Source of the DNA: Adineta steineri
Taxonomy: Eukaryota > Rotifera > Eurotatoria > Adinetida > Adinetidae
DNA: 64,000 bases
Reading direction: 5' to 3'
Assembly: GCA_905250115.1 (NCBI GenBank)
Contig: CAJNOI010000063.1
Span: forward strand, 373,265-437,264
Below, one piece after another: positions 10,228 through 21,367 of this stretch. Every line of letters begins with the position of its first letter. Within the stretch, counting starts at the first letter, position 1. Position numbers and translations under genes: made by a program. The notes under the pieces were generated by a model. That model was not told where the DNA came from, made no database searches, and worked only from the letters and a program-made list of their open reading frames with translations.

Positions 10228-13200
10228 TTGGTGATGACTTCAACAAGAGTTTGTTTATGCGTGTTACTTATGCTTATCACACAATCATTCGCAGAAGATA
10301 TACGATCAATGGAAATGTCTTTAATGATTGATTGCAAATTTGAATATGCGAATACAACTTGTTTACCTTTCATTAATGTTATTACTTCAAACATTAGGAA
10401 TTGTCAAGTAGCCTGTTTAACTCAAAGTCAATGCATAGCAGCCACTTATCATCGATCAACTTCTGATTGTGAATTATTTGATAATATGTTGAATCAAAAC
10501 GGAACTATGTTGGCTGATGTCGATGCTACTAGTATGAATGCTATCAACGGAACACGATTTCCACCAGGTCAGTATGAATATAACAGATTTAGAAGAAAAT
10601 ATATCTGTGACAGAGAAAAAGTTATTACCTACTTAAAAAAAATTTCAACTTATCGAGCATTAACACAATTTGGTAGGGATTTAAGACAAATTTGTATGTA
10701 AATCCCCGATCGTTTCGAATCAAAATGACAGTAAAATATTATTCAGCCAAAACCTTTCTTGGAAATAATTCTGCTTGAATCAAATGATCTAATTTTTCGA
10801 ATTCAACTTTGAAAATATCTAAGTAGAACGAAATCTTTGTGAGACTTGAAACTAAACAATCAATATCATCGGATATTAAAAGAATAATGAAAAAAACATG
10901 AGATAATTATTTCATGAAACGTCTATAGATATTGTACTTTTCATATTCATAAATCTATACAAAATATCGATGTCTATGAAACAAATTTTCATTCGAAAAC
11001 CCATAGAAATATAACGCATTGGAGAGATTCTCAGAAAATAAATAAGACATTGCCGCATTTTTTTGATTAAGATGATGATCAGAAGCAGTTTCAGCTTAGT
11101 TTTGCATCTCGTTAATTCATAAGAGAAACTGAACTTAAATTGGAAATCTGTCATGTGGAAATTTTCCCCTGTCTCAGAAAGAATCTCTTAACAGTATAAC
11201 TAGATACACTGCAATAATGAAGAATTCCGAGAAGAAAATCAATAATTAGACTAATATGAGTTCATTCGATTTTGAGACTGATACTCATAAACTGTGATCT
11301 TTCCTCTTTCACTTAGAGTTAGTTTCTGATCAGAATTTTATCTTAAATAGAAATCAAAGATTTCAAGAAAATAATCAATACGCAAGTTTTACATAACTTA
11401 ATTTGTGTAATTCGAAAAGTTTCATTATTAAAATTATTAAGAAATGTAAATCGAGTTATCAGAAGTGTTATAATAGAGATATAATTAAATTAAACATCGT
11501 AGAATTACAATTATAATCGAAATCATTTGAATGTTTCCTATTTTATTATAATCGATCCATATTTAATGTCTATACACTGTTACAGAAGAAGGAAAAAATC
11601 TTCACCCGTTTAGTATCCCTTTAAAATTATTTTTTCAAAATAGAAGCGACTACGACATCAACAACAACATCATCAACATCGACAACAACAACAACAACAG
11701 CAATACCAAGTCAGTACTATATTAAATGATTCATAGTTGCTCAAAAGATGATAAATGCAACTGATGACATCTAAAAGTTTAGGTTTTCGGTATCGAATGT
11801 TTCCCATCTACATTAACAACATTAGGAAATATCTCCTATCAGAAGTCGGAACATGATCAGTTCTTGATGACTTGATTCGATTTAGACGGGTCTAAAATGT
11901 TTAATATGCTCGTTCTGTCTAATAGTATCATGCGAATACATTGTTGACAAGAAGACTTTCATACGATAGAACTCATTGATCACTTTAGTAATCTTTGATA
12001 ACACTCGCCGATTCTTAAGATGACTGGGATAATTGTATACGTTCAAGTACTAGCTGACATAATATTGACATGAGATATGTCTATCAACACGTAACCTCAT
12101 GTTTTAGATTGCATTTGTATAGAGTTGAGTAATTCAAAAAAATATTGTAGCAATATAAAATTCAAACTTCAAACTCGAGAAAAACGCCTTTGGTCATGAA
12201 CAATTAACTATTGGTGTGCTGATTTTTTCATGAGAACGATACGGGAATTGTATTCTCTTACTCCCAGTCACATTCTAACACATAGTTACACCACCTATCC
12301 ATCATGATGAAAGTACATCTTGTTTTCACTATGTTGAACAATGTAGAATGAAGTTCACTCAAATCCTGAAATTCGATTATTACTCATCATAACCGAATTG
12401 TAGGGCAGTGTCGAAGTTTTATTAGTTCGCGACATCAGCGGAATTTGAAAAATACTAATGAAGTCGTTTATAACATATTTTTCATTAATGTAATTTAATA
12501 TTTGCTAATGACTCTTCTCTTAGTCATAAAAAAAAAGAGACGTTTAATGAATGTTTGAAATCATTTAATCTATCATCAAATAATAGACAACTTATGCATA
12601 TGAGAAATTCGAAGTCATTCTATGAATAATATTTTTTACTCACTTTTCTGTCTTACCTAGAATGGGCACCCACAGGCAACATGAGTGTCGCACGAGAATA
12701 TCACACAGCGTCCACATTAGCAAATGGATTAGTATTAGTTGTTGGTGGATCAGACCCTGGTTATCTTAATAGTGCTGAATTGTATAATCCATCAACAGGC
12801 ATTTGGACAACGACAGGAAGCATGAATGTTGCACGAGGATATCATACAGCATCTATATTAGCAAATGGATCAGTATTAGTTGTTGGTGGCAGCAGCATCG
12901 GTGGTTATCTCAATACTGCTGAATTGTATAATCCATAAACAGGCATTTGGATAGCTACAGGAAGCATGAATGTTGCACGATTTCTTCACACAGCATCCAC
13001 ATTGGCAGATGGAAAAGTATTAATTACTGGTGGATACAACAATAGTGTTAGTTGTCTCAATAGTGCTGAATTGTACAATCCATCAACAGGCACTTGGACA
13101 GTCACAGGAAGCATGAATACCGCACGATATATCCACACAGCAACTACATTAGCAAATGGATCAGTATTAGTTACTGGTGGATATAACAGAGTTATTTATC

Positions 13201-13658
13201 TCAATGGTGCTGAATTATACAATCCATCAACAGGCACTTGGACAATCATAGGAAACATGAGTGTCGCACGAGGATATCACACAGCATCCACATTAGCAAA
13301 TGGATCAATATTAGTTACTGGTGGGTATAACAGCGGTAGTAGTTATCTCAATAGTGCTGAGTTGTACAATCCATCAATAGGCACTTGGACAACCACAGGA
13401 AGCATAAATGCCGCACGATTTCTTCACACAGCAAACACTTTAGCAAATGGATCAGTATTAGTTACTGGTGGGTATAACAGCGGTAGTAGTTATCTCAATA
13501 GTGCTGAGTTGTACAATCCATCAATAGGCACTTGGACAACCACAAGAAGCATGAGTGCCGCACGAGAATATCACAAAGCGTCCACATTAGCAAATGGATC
13601 AGTATTAGTTACTGGTGGATACAATGGTGTTTTTCTCAATAGTGCTGAACTTTATTAA
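10228..13658 (+). pseudogene. Secreted PAN / Thr-rich / Kelch protein gene with one nonsense codon
   Basis: The inferred exons are 10228-10693, 11647-11709 and 12661-13658. Donors are GTATGT and GTCAGT; acceptors are AGAAG/CGAC and CCTAG/AATGG. Phases fit throughout, giving 508 codons plus stop. Exon 1 encodes a signal peptide (residues about 1-22) and a Cys-containing PAN/apple-like domain. Exon 2 encodes a short Thr/Ser linker. Exon 3 encodes seven Kelch blades of 47-49 residues (pattern ARxxHTASTLANGxVLVTGG...LNSAELYNPSTGTW), enough for one beta-propeller. Blade 2 carries TAA (12936-12938) where the other copies have TCA, so only about 1.7 blades would be made. Blades 5 and 6 share a nearly identical block (about 13311-13396 and 13458-13543), showing recent duplication or conversion. 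The last blade is short. Ligand unknown; probably an extracellular carbohydrate or protein binder. Confidence 0.7.
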
Positions 13659-14157
13659 TCGATATAGATACAATCACATTCTCTTTTATGAACTAAATCA
13701 GAAAATTTTATATTTAATCAAACTATTTAATCATTCACATTTCTTAATACAGTATCACTCATCAAATAATATATGACTTGCTGTAATATCTAGAAGTCAT
13801 ATTGTATGGCGGTTGTTGAAAAAGAGCCACGATTGATAAAAGACAGAACGTTATTTGTACAACTAATTGGATATAAATACAGATGTAAAGAATATTAATC
13901 ATTGTTTGCTACTAAGTACATGTATTCGAATGAGAGTGTGTGTGTGCGTGCGGGTGTGAGTGAGGGAATGGGTGAGTGAGTATGGGTGTGGATGTGAGTG
14001 GAGGTGTTCTGTTTCGGATATTTCCACATCGTAACTCTGAAATTTTTGTTGGCAAAATAAAACCTGTCGGAAAAGGGTAACTTTCGGAAAAACAACCTTT
14101 AGGCAAAGTGATGGTCGGCAAAGTGTAACCGACCCACAAAACAATACAAAAGAAATA
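13659..14157. other. Intergenic with G-rich repeat
   Basis: No gene is supported. It contains the GTGGGTG-rich locus 5 and a stretch (about 14040-14145) repeating GGCAAA and CGGAAAA words, probably an old repeat. Confidence 0.4.
13931..14008. repeat. GTGTGAGTG/GGGTG-rich locus 5
   Basis: About 78 bp of GTGTG, GGGTG and GAGTGAG words on the plus strand, the longest G-rich member of the family and without a facing C-rich arm. It could form G-quadruplexes. Confidence 0.55.
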
Positions 14158-14710
14158 GCATCATCAACACGTTCGTGTTCTATCAACGAATGTAAACGTT
14201 CATGTCGAGCATTATGTCTCTGTTGTCAACAATATTTATGTGTAAATCATTTAAGTGAACATGATTAACAAATTAATGCTCAACTTTCATTATTAACTGA
14301 TCAAATTAATTCAAAGAAGAAGAAACAATCAGAAAAAAGAATGAATTGACAAATAAGAAGGAACAAAAAAAGAAATTGATTTAATAAAAAAATTTATTAA
14401 ATTTATTGCAAAAGATATTAATGGTAATCTCATTAGTATTCAAAATAGAATACTCAAGAAAAACTTTCATAAATAATTACCTTGAGTCTATCGAAAATAT
14501 TTCTCTGTAAAAATTCTCTATCTGATAATTATTTTAGAAGAATCTTCTGCAAAATCGATGAAATTATCAAGATGGGAAATTGAATAACAATCTTCTGTAA
14601 TTACAGATTCAATGAGTAACTTAATCGATACATATGGATCATTGAAGATGCAGAAAATAATAAAAGATATGAAAAATTGGCTTAATGAAATCTATAGAAA
14701 ACCATGAAAT
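14158..14710 (+). pseudogene. Degraded B-box-like zinc-finger protein gene
   Basis: The plus strand opens with a Cys/His-rich segment reading SCSINECKRSCRALCLCC, then a QQYLCVNHLSEH segment. This matches the B-box-like start of a multicopy bdelloid family, whose members continue into a long charged coiled coil. Here a stop follows almost at once (TGA in the codon after SEH), and the downstream Lys/Glu-rich stretch to about 14710 has several more stops. No start codon is visible. The element is decayed. Confidence 0.5.
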
Positions 14711-15009
14711 GTTGAAAATATTGACAAACATCAAAACCAATCCATTCATATTTATACGAATGAATATTTAATGATGAAAGAAACATCATAATAAAAAAAA
14801 CTCGAAGATGTGAACGTGTGAAAAGGGTACGGGTTTAAAAAAATATCCTCTCATATTATTATTTCACGCTTATTTACAGTAATTTTGAGACCTCACCAAT
14901 GATCGAAATGAGAATGTGTCATAAAGAGATAATTCTGCAAAAAAATTGCAATGCTATCAGTTCTCCGAAGAAGAGAAATTAAAAGAAATAGAAAAAGCAA
15001 AGTTTTCTT

Positions 15010-15204
15010 AATAATACTAATTATCTAGATATTATTGTATATGGTAGAAAGTCTCTAAATATAAATGTATTATTTGGAAGTGCAAATGACATATTTCAAA
15101 TACAAAAGTCGTTTTTCACTAATTTTGTTTCTTTTTATAAATTTCTAACGCTTGCTGACTTCGATAATAATAATCAATCTGATATTGCTGTTATTTATAG
15201 TTGA
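15010..15204 (+). pseudogene. FG-GAP (VCBS)-like repeat fragment
   Basis: An open stretch of 64 codons reads YLDIIVYGRKSLNINVLFGS and then FLTLADFDNNNQSDIAVIY. It matches the FG-GAP pattern (aDFDnDGkxDIaV plus LLG) seen intact in the gene at 32094-32527. There is no start, it ends in TGA, and no other repeats are visible around it. Probably a relic of the expanded family. Confidence 0.5.
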
Positions 15205-15798
15205 AAGAATATCAACTAATCTTATAGTCCGATATTTATTCGTAATATACTTCATTTTATCTAGAAATATGTTATTCACTCTGATTTTTCTTGCATTATA
15301 GTTTGATTTTTTCAATAATTAGTAAAAACAATTATGCAGATAATTTAATAATTGAATTATCATTCATAGATATGAAAGATTTCTATGATTCATGAAGGTA
15401 AAATAGATTTAATAAACAAATCAATTAATAACGATATTTGACTCGATGATTTATAAATGTCAATATAAATTTATGAAAGAGTGTGAGTGTGTTATAGTTG
15501 TCACACGCGATGCCTGGACCCACCCGAGTAAATCAGTCTTCATTGGAATAAAAACATCATTTCATCAAAAAATTTCTTATTTCATTTATATATTTGATTA
15601 ATTATTGATGAAGCATAACTATATTTTCTTTCATCCACAAGCAATTATATTCAAAAATATATTTTTGTAGATGAAAATCAAAGTTACTATGCGTAACATA
15701 TATACAAGAAAACACCGTTGACATATTTTTCCTGACTAATATCGTATAACATACGAATTTTTTTTATATTTTACATTATTTTAGAATTTGTTCATCAG
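15205..15798. other. Intergenic
   Basis: AT-rich, no gene seen. It contains the weak GTGTGAGTGTG ... CACCC locus 6 (15479-15530). Confidence 0.4.
15479..15530. repeat. GTGTGAGTG/CACCC locus 6
   Basis: AGTGTGAGTGTG faces GTCACACGCG and GGACCCACCCGAG. It is a weak, diverged member of the family. Confidence 0.35.
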
Positions 15799-16920
15799 AT
15801 GTCTTCTGGCGGAATAATACGTCCAAATCAAAGATATAGAATCCAAGGTGAATTCTATACTTTACTCAGTCGGCTAGGCTATGGATCATTTGGATCTGTC
15901 TGGACATCGAGAACAGAAAACGGTAGGAATATTTTCTTAAGTTCATCTGATAAACTCTTCACTTATCTCCTATGTTAAATATATGTATTATTTTGAATAA
16001 TAAATATCTCATAGATATAATAGAAGATAATATCATTTTGATTTCTAGGTGATTTTGCTGCTGTGAAAGTGTTTGACTTGAGTCGTTCAGGAAGTCGTAT
16101 TCGTTTAAATGAACGTCAGAATTCTTTTCGAAATGAAATTAAAATGTTGGATAGAATGCGGAATGAAACTGAACATATTGTAACAATGTATACTTTTGAA
16201 TATAATCCACGAATTAGTATGGCTTTTATAGCAATGGAATTGGCAGATGAATCGTTAATAGATCGAGTTAAAAATCTTCATCAAAGACATCTAAGATCAA
16301 GAATGCTCGATCGTTTCGATTTTATTTCAGCAAACGATCGACAAAACATCTGGATTCAATTAGTTAATATTATTCTTACACTTCATCGATATGGTGTAGT
16401 AAGTTTAAATTAATAAAAAATAGTTTTTATTTTCTTATGTGTACAAGAGTAATTGTTATCAACTTATTTCATAATAGGTTCATTGTGATTTAAAACCGGC
16501 GAATTTATTATTTTTCGGACCATTATTGAAAGTTATTGATTTTGGTATTGCACAAGATGAATTTACTGGGTTAGTTTCATATTCTTGTCTTTATTCTATA
16601 TCGTTTATTTTTCATGTAGATACAATCGACGTCAAAGAATAGGTGGTACTCGTCCTTATAGTGCACCGGAATGTTTTTCAGATCGAACACCTGTTACATC
16701 AAAAGCTGACATATGGTCAGTAGGTGCAATTTTATATTTTTTAACTTATGGAAAAAGACCTATATATGAAACTGCACAAGCACCAGATGGTGTTTCACAA
16801 ACACGTTCTCGTCTTGTTCAAGATATTCTTCAGCATTGTCTTCAACGAAATCCATCCCGACGACCAGATCATCAATGGCTTGCTCAACATCCTTTAACGA
16901 TACCTCCGGGAATATTTTAA
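15799..16920 (+). CDS. Protein kinase, TTK/Mps1-like (four exons)
   Basis: Exons are 15799-15922, 16049-16398, 16478-16569 and 16620-16920; every junction is GT-AG and in phase, giving 288 residues, little more than a bare kinase domain. Visible motifs are the glycine loop GYGSFGSV (27-34), the ATP-anchoring lysine in AAVKVF (K48), catalytic HCDLKPAN (D162), the metal-binding DFG (D179) and APE (204-206), followed by KADIWSVGAILYFLTYGKRP and a C-terminal QRNPSRRP. The LKPANLL...VIDFGIA and LTYGKRP stretches are closest to the spindle-checkpoint kinase TTK/Mps1. HRD is HCD here, as TTK has HSD, and all catalytic residues remain, so it should be active. It lacks the long N-terminal kinetochore-targeting region of true Mps1, so it may be a shortened paralogue. 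Confidence 0.85.
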
Positions 16921-17339
16921 AGTGATAAAAATTCATTTTATGTAAAGTTGTTATAATAAATATAAAATTAGAAAATTTAATAGAATCTTAATCAGAAAAA
17001 CAAAAAACAAATGATTGTAATTGAGGAAAATTGAAAAAATACGTTTTCACAGTGTGGTATCGGTGAAGAGAATATACGAAAATATTGATGAATAAATTGA
17101 TTGTATATCATGAAATAAAAATGTCACTTTGATTTATAAAAGAAACCTATCATCATGAGTTTTAAATGCTTAATAGGATTGGATCATAAAGAGTCTACAA
17201 AAGATGAATTTATTTCTATGTATCATTCTCAATATGATAGTAATAACTGTAGACTAGAAAAAAATTGCATAATTTAATCATACATATTCAACAGAATATA
17301 AATGCTTTTTTTATTGCTGATCTTCAGTATTATCTTCAC
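16921..17339. other. Intergenic
   Basis: AT-rich, nothing recognised beyond the kinase 3' flank. Confidence 0.35.
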
Positions 17340-17870
17340 TTGTATATCGGAAACAATCGATTTATAGTTTATTTTCAACAAGTACGTATAAATACGTTGC
17401 ATTAATGTTTACTGGGAGCTTAACATCAAATTGATAGAATACGATATTTTTAAAAAGCTGAAGAATATATCTTAATATCAGTTCATGATGCACAAGATAA
17501 AGATTTATTGGAAAAAGCATCGTATTATTCAAATCTATTAGTATTTTATAATCAACAAATGAATTATGATTAGGGTTTAATTTGAGCTGAAAATGCGCTT
17601 CAGTTTTGCTCATTTGAACTTTCAACATTATCAACTAACAATACTAATATGAGCGTTTTTTATGTTAAGAAAAATAATGCATGCAAAGAAACCAGCTATC
17701 TTTGCAAGACAATCGAGATTTATATGTATTTGAGTTGAGCATATAAAAAAGAAAAGAATTTTCCAAAAGCAATAGAATATCTTCTTCAGATAATTGATAT
17801 TGCTCAACAGTCATTGCCAGTCAGTCATTCAATATTTGCATTGACTTATGATCATCTTGGAGATATTTAG
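17340..17870 (+). pseudogene. Relic of an ADP-ribosyltransferase/TPR-type gene
   Basis: An upstream piece reads SLFSTSTYKYVALMFTG, which resembles the STS-motif strand of arginine-specific mono-ADP-ribosyltransferases. A downstream piece reads FPKAIEYLLQIIDIAQQSLP and then FALTYDHLGDI, which is a TPR helix pair. This order (ART then TPR) is a common bdelloid architecture. The copy is broken in several places and is treated as a fossil. Which family member it came from cannot be told. Confidence 0.45.
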
Positions 17871-17910
17871 GATGTCGGTGTGTATTCTCCTCATTCATTA
17901 GTCATAGCCT

Positions 17911-17937
17911 TACTCACACGCACACATACATCCACCT
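17911..17937. repeat. CACACGCACAC locus 7
   Basis: ACTCACACGCACACATACATCCACC; a diverged single C-rich arm of the hairpin family. Confidence 0.35.
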
Positions 17938-18258
17938 TCAAGATTTGGTTGCATAATGTTTTCTTGTCATTGAGAAACAAAAAAGTTTTTTTTATATTAA
18001 ATATGATAAGCGCTGTTGGCCAAAGTCAAAGACAACACACAACTTGCTGTGTATTCAATGCAACTAAAAAGATATTTATTTTTCGTTCTTCAACGGGTGA
18101 ATTCGAATAAAACACTTATCATTTGTTGTTATAAGACCATTGCTACTTTTTTGTGTGTTGTAATCGCTTACTCTTCACTTTTTATTAACTATACAGAAAA
18201 CTTGCTTTCTACGTTAGTATTTTCTCATACATGTTTCATGAACATATTTCTAGATATA

Positions 18259-18687
18259 ATGAAGAAATATACAATTATCTTGATCTTTCTCAACGCTCTT
18301 TTTATTTTCGCTATAATGGGTGGTTCAACATGTCCCGAGGCAATCCCATTTCCTTCCTGGATGATAGGTCATTTCCAGGCGCAATTTGCAGATGGTTTGT
18401 TAGCCAACGAAACTTTTGGATTGTTATATGCAAATATAACGTATTCAAACGGTAAAAACGGAACTTTAACTTTGACAAAGCCTCTAAATAAAAGCGAACA
18501 TTTCTTCATCTGCTATGACTGTATTCATATTCAGAACACAGAACCTCAACAACGCTGCTCACTTTTAGTACCTAATTGTAATGGTTATAAAAAGTACATT
18601 CACAAAGCGCCGGAGCTCGTTTCAAGATGCCCCACATCAACCTCATCTCCTGATGTTGTACCAGAAACAGTCGAAAGAAACGGCTAA
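18259..18687 (+). CDS. Small secreted Cys-containing protein, unknown
   Basis: The start is the ATG at 18259, because it opens a clear signal peptide (MKKYTIILIFLNALFIFAIM); the frame upstream of it is not supported. The mature part of about 120 residues has six cysteines (TCPEA, ICYDC, RCSLL, NCNGY, RCPTS), consistent with three disulphides, and four possible N-glycosylation sites (NET, NIT, NGT, NKS). The C-terminus is Ser/Thr/Pro-rich. It is a single exon. I do not recognise the family. It sits alone between relics, as lineage-specific secreted genes often do. Confidence 0.55.
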   Translation: MKKYTIILIFLNALFIFAIMGGSTCPEAIPFPSWMIGHFQAQFADGLLANETFGLLYANITYSNGKNGTLTLTKPLNKSEHFFICYDCIHIQNTEPQQRCSLLVPNCNGYKKYIHKAPELVSRCPTSTSSPDVVPETVERNG

Positions 18688-19679
18688 ATTGATATATCTA
18701 AATTTTTTCAATCAAATTTCCACATTAGTTTTCATCTTTTTCAAATCTTGAACTGCTTTAATTCTTCCAAATAAAATGTTCAACTTTACTTGTATATTCT
18801 TGTATTTAAATTCGTTAGTTTTTCAGTGAGCACGATCACTAAACTCAATTATGACGAAAATAAAAGTATTCAAACAGAATTACGTAGAAAACTGCATATT
18901 ATTCATCTATATATTCGTAATAAGGTAGATATGTACAATTTTTCTTTTTTCAACAAGGTTATGAAGTACACCGGAGTATATATTTTAGATCCTTAATCAA
19001 AATTATTTAGAACCATATATTTTACTATGTAACTGCTGCAAAATTTTAATTTTTAAAATTACACTAAAATTGTTAAGCAACGATTTGCTATTTAAATAAG
19101 TCTAAACTTGTCAAACCTAGTCACACGTAAATTATATACATTTTATTCACTATCGTTTAGTGATTTTTTTTATAAAAATACCATCGTACTAATTTGCCAA
19201 AAAAATTCATTGATGCAGCTTCATTTTTCCTTTTAAACGGTAAAACTGTAGCACTCTATTTTATTGGTATTGATAACTACTGCAAATACCATTTTGAGAG
19301 TATGGATATTGTATTTATATTACATTCACAACCTCATGCCCACTTACGTACACTTTCTATGTGTTCTACGTAAAAGAAAACCAAATAAGAAAAACAAGCA
19401 CGATGGGTTGAGATATTTATTGTAACAATATTTGTTGTGTTCTAGTGATTCCTTCTCATTTCAAGTATTGCTCTTATTTCATACATCATGTAATATTTTG
19501 TCCCCCCATTTTCTTTTGTTCTGTCTGGCAGACGGATACATAAGTGTATGGACTGTATGAAATCGATACGATTTCCGACAAGGAGAAATATAATAAAGTG
19601 CAATACTCTCAACATAAACATTTCTTCCATTAAAAATCGCCACCGTCAGTTTATTATATAAGAATCAGCAATAACAATT
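18688..19679. other. Gene-free stretch
   Basis: AT-rich DNA with no recognised gene. Short open frames at 18790-18996 (plus) and 19442-19630 (minus) have no supporting features. Confidence 0.4.
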
Positions 19680-20560
19680 AAACTTTTACATATATAATAT
19701 ATTTTTGTGACAAATCTTGTTCAACTTTTAGTATTTGAAATGATACCCCACTTGGCATTAGTACTTCTTGTTCGTGTGGATAGTTCGATATATGAGCAAT
19801 ATCATATGCTCATGGAGAACTAAGTTTTACATTTGTTTACAGACTTCTATATTCATATAACCTAATTGTAATCCTCTACAAACAATACCAATAAAATCTT
19901 GTTCAAGACAAGAATAATTTCGAATAAGATAACATAATGGTCCAAATGTCTCATTTTTTCTATAATCTTGTTTTTGTAAAGCTTCATTCAAAGCATAATA
20001 TAGAAAAATAAATACATTGTTTGGATATTTCTGCACGAGATTTGTTTGAATATTGACGAATTGTTTCAGCCATACATGCTGCTTCTGCATTACTATGATT
20101 ACCATCCAAACCAGCTTCACGCAAAATACCTTGAGCACATGCTTTAATACATTTAGAGAAATGAATAAAAGCGTGTTGACCAGCAGAACTTTTGAGTCAA
20201 GCAGTTAAAACTGGACACCAACAATCAGAACTACTATAAGATGACGACAATGATGAAGATGTACGTGATATTAATGGTAGTGTTGAACCAAAACGATATT
20301 CACGTAAACATTCTTTTTGTGTTGAATCAGTTAGTTTTATTTGAATAAGCTCTTTCAAATCTATTCGATATCAATCTAATAGTACATAGGGTTTATTCTT
20401 TTGATAAGCTTCTTCAATCAGACTAATTTCAATATCTCTATATTTGCTACATTCTTTTTGATTTGTATCGGTTATTGATGTATTTGACTACGGATTAATA
20501 CTCAATTTATAATACCAGCAAACATTTTCAGTCATCATTGAGTGATTATTTGCATATACT
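19680..20560 (-). pseudogene. Relic of a WWE / ADP-ribosyltransferase gene
   Basis: On the minus strand the 5' part resembles a WWE domain (WYYK start, then YRDIEISLIEEAYQKNKPYV, then YRIDLKELIQIKL). The 3' end resembles the last strands of an arginine mono-ADP-ribosyltransferase (NYPHEQEVLMPSGVSFQIL). In between lies a helical stretch partly open over about 100 codons (20138-19827). WWE plus ART is a frequent bdelloid combination and would have bound poly-ADP-ribose or transferred ADP-ribose. It is broken in several places and is treated as a fossil. Confidence 0.5.
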
Positions 20561-21367
20561 TTTTTAATACTTCTTTTCTTCTCGACTGTATTTCTTTACA
20601 TTTATATTCTCCGAATATATATATATATATATTTATTGAAGCATATAATTATCGACGCAAAGAAAAGAAACCATATCGAAATCAATAATATGAATACATG
20701 CAGTTTTACATTCACTAGAGTGTGGGTGCGGGTGAGTGAGGATCTGAGTACACGTTTCCTTTACCCACCCACACCCATTTAACAGTATGGGTTTTTTCTC
20801 GTTGAAAAATGTTATTTTTCGTCGCTTGTTTGCTCTGAGAGAATAGAGACGAAATGCATTTCTTCTGCCAACAAGAACAAATCAACAAATGAGCTTGCTG
20901 CTGATAAATAAAGATTTTATTTATGAAACAACATACAAAATGTGCGAGAGACGTGTACAGAAGTTCTACATCAGAGATTAAAATATAAGAGAACAAAGAG
21001 ACACCCATCGTCAAGAATTAGAATTTCGCAATGACGGTGTCATTACGAAATTTCAAACGCGTTTATATTTGTAATTTCGAAAGTTTCTCTGCCTTGACAT
21101 ATGGAAAAAAACATACACATAGAAGAACAGGCAGGATGATGCAATAGAAAAGAGAATGAAAAGAAATTTCCATATTGCTTCTTACAAAGCTTGATTAATA
21201 TGATGTAATAGAGAAAACGAGTATATTTATGAATCGAAGTCGTAGGGCATATTCACCTTACAGAATAAATATATTCTCAATACTAATAGGTACGTAGTTT
21301 CGTTTTCTCGTAAATATTTTTATACTAGCAATAAAAGAAACTTTTATTTCATTACGTTAGATCTACA
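20561..21367. other. Intergenic, upstream of the giant helicase-like gene
   Basis: It holds a TA microsatellite near 20615-20632 and hairpin locus 8 (20719-20780). TTTATTTCATTACGTTAG just before 21361 resembles a splice acceptor, so a non-coding leader exon of the 21368 gene may lie here. Confidence 0.4.
20719..20780. repeat. GTGGGTG/CACCCAC hairpin locus 8
   Basis: AGTGTGGGTGCGGGTGAG on the left faces ACCCACCCACACCC on the right across about 35 bp. It has the same layout and nearly the same terminal word as locus 4. Confidence 0.7.

Noticed and set aside
13895-14186. Three overlapping minus-strand frames rich in HTHTHPHP
   Set aside because: Translation of the GTGTG/GGGTG repeat, not protein-coding sequence.
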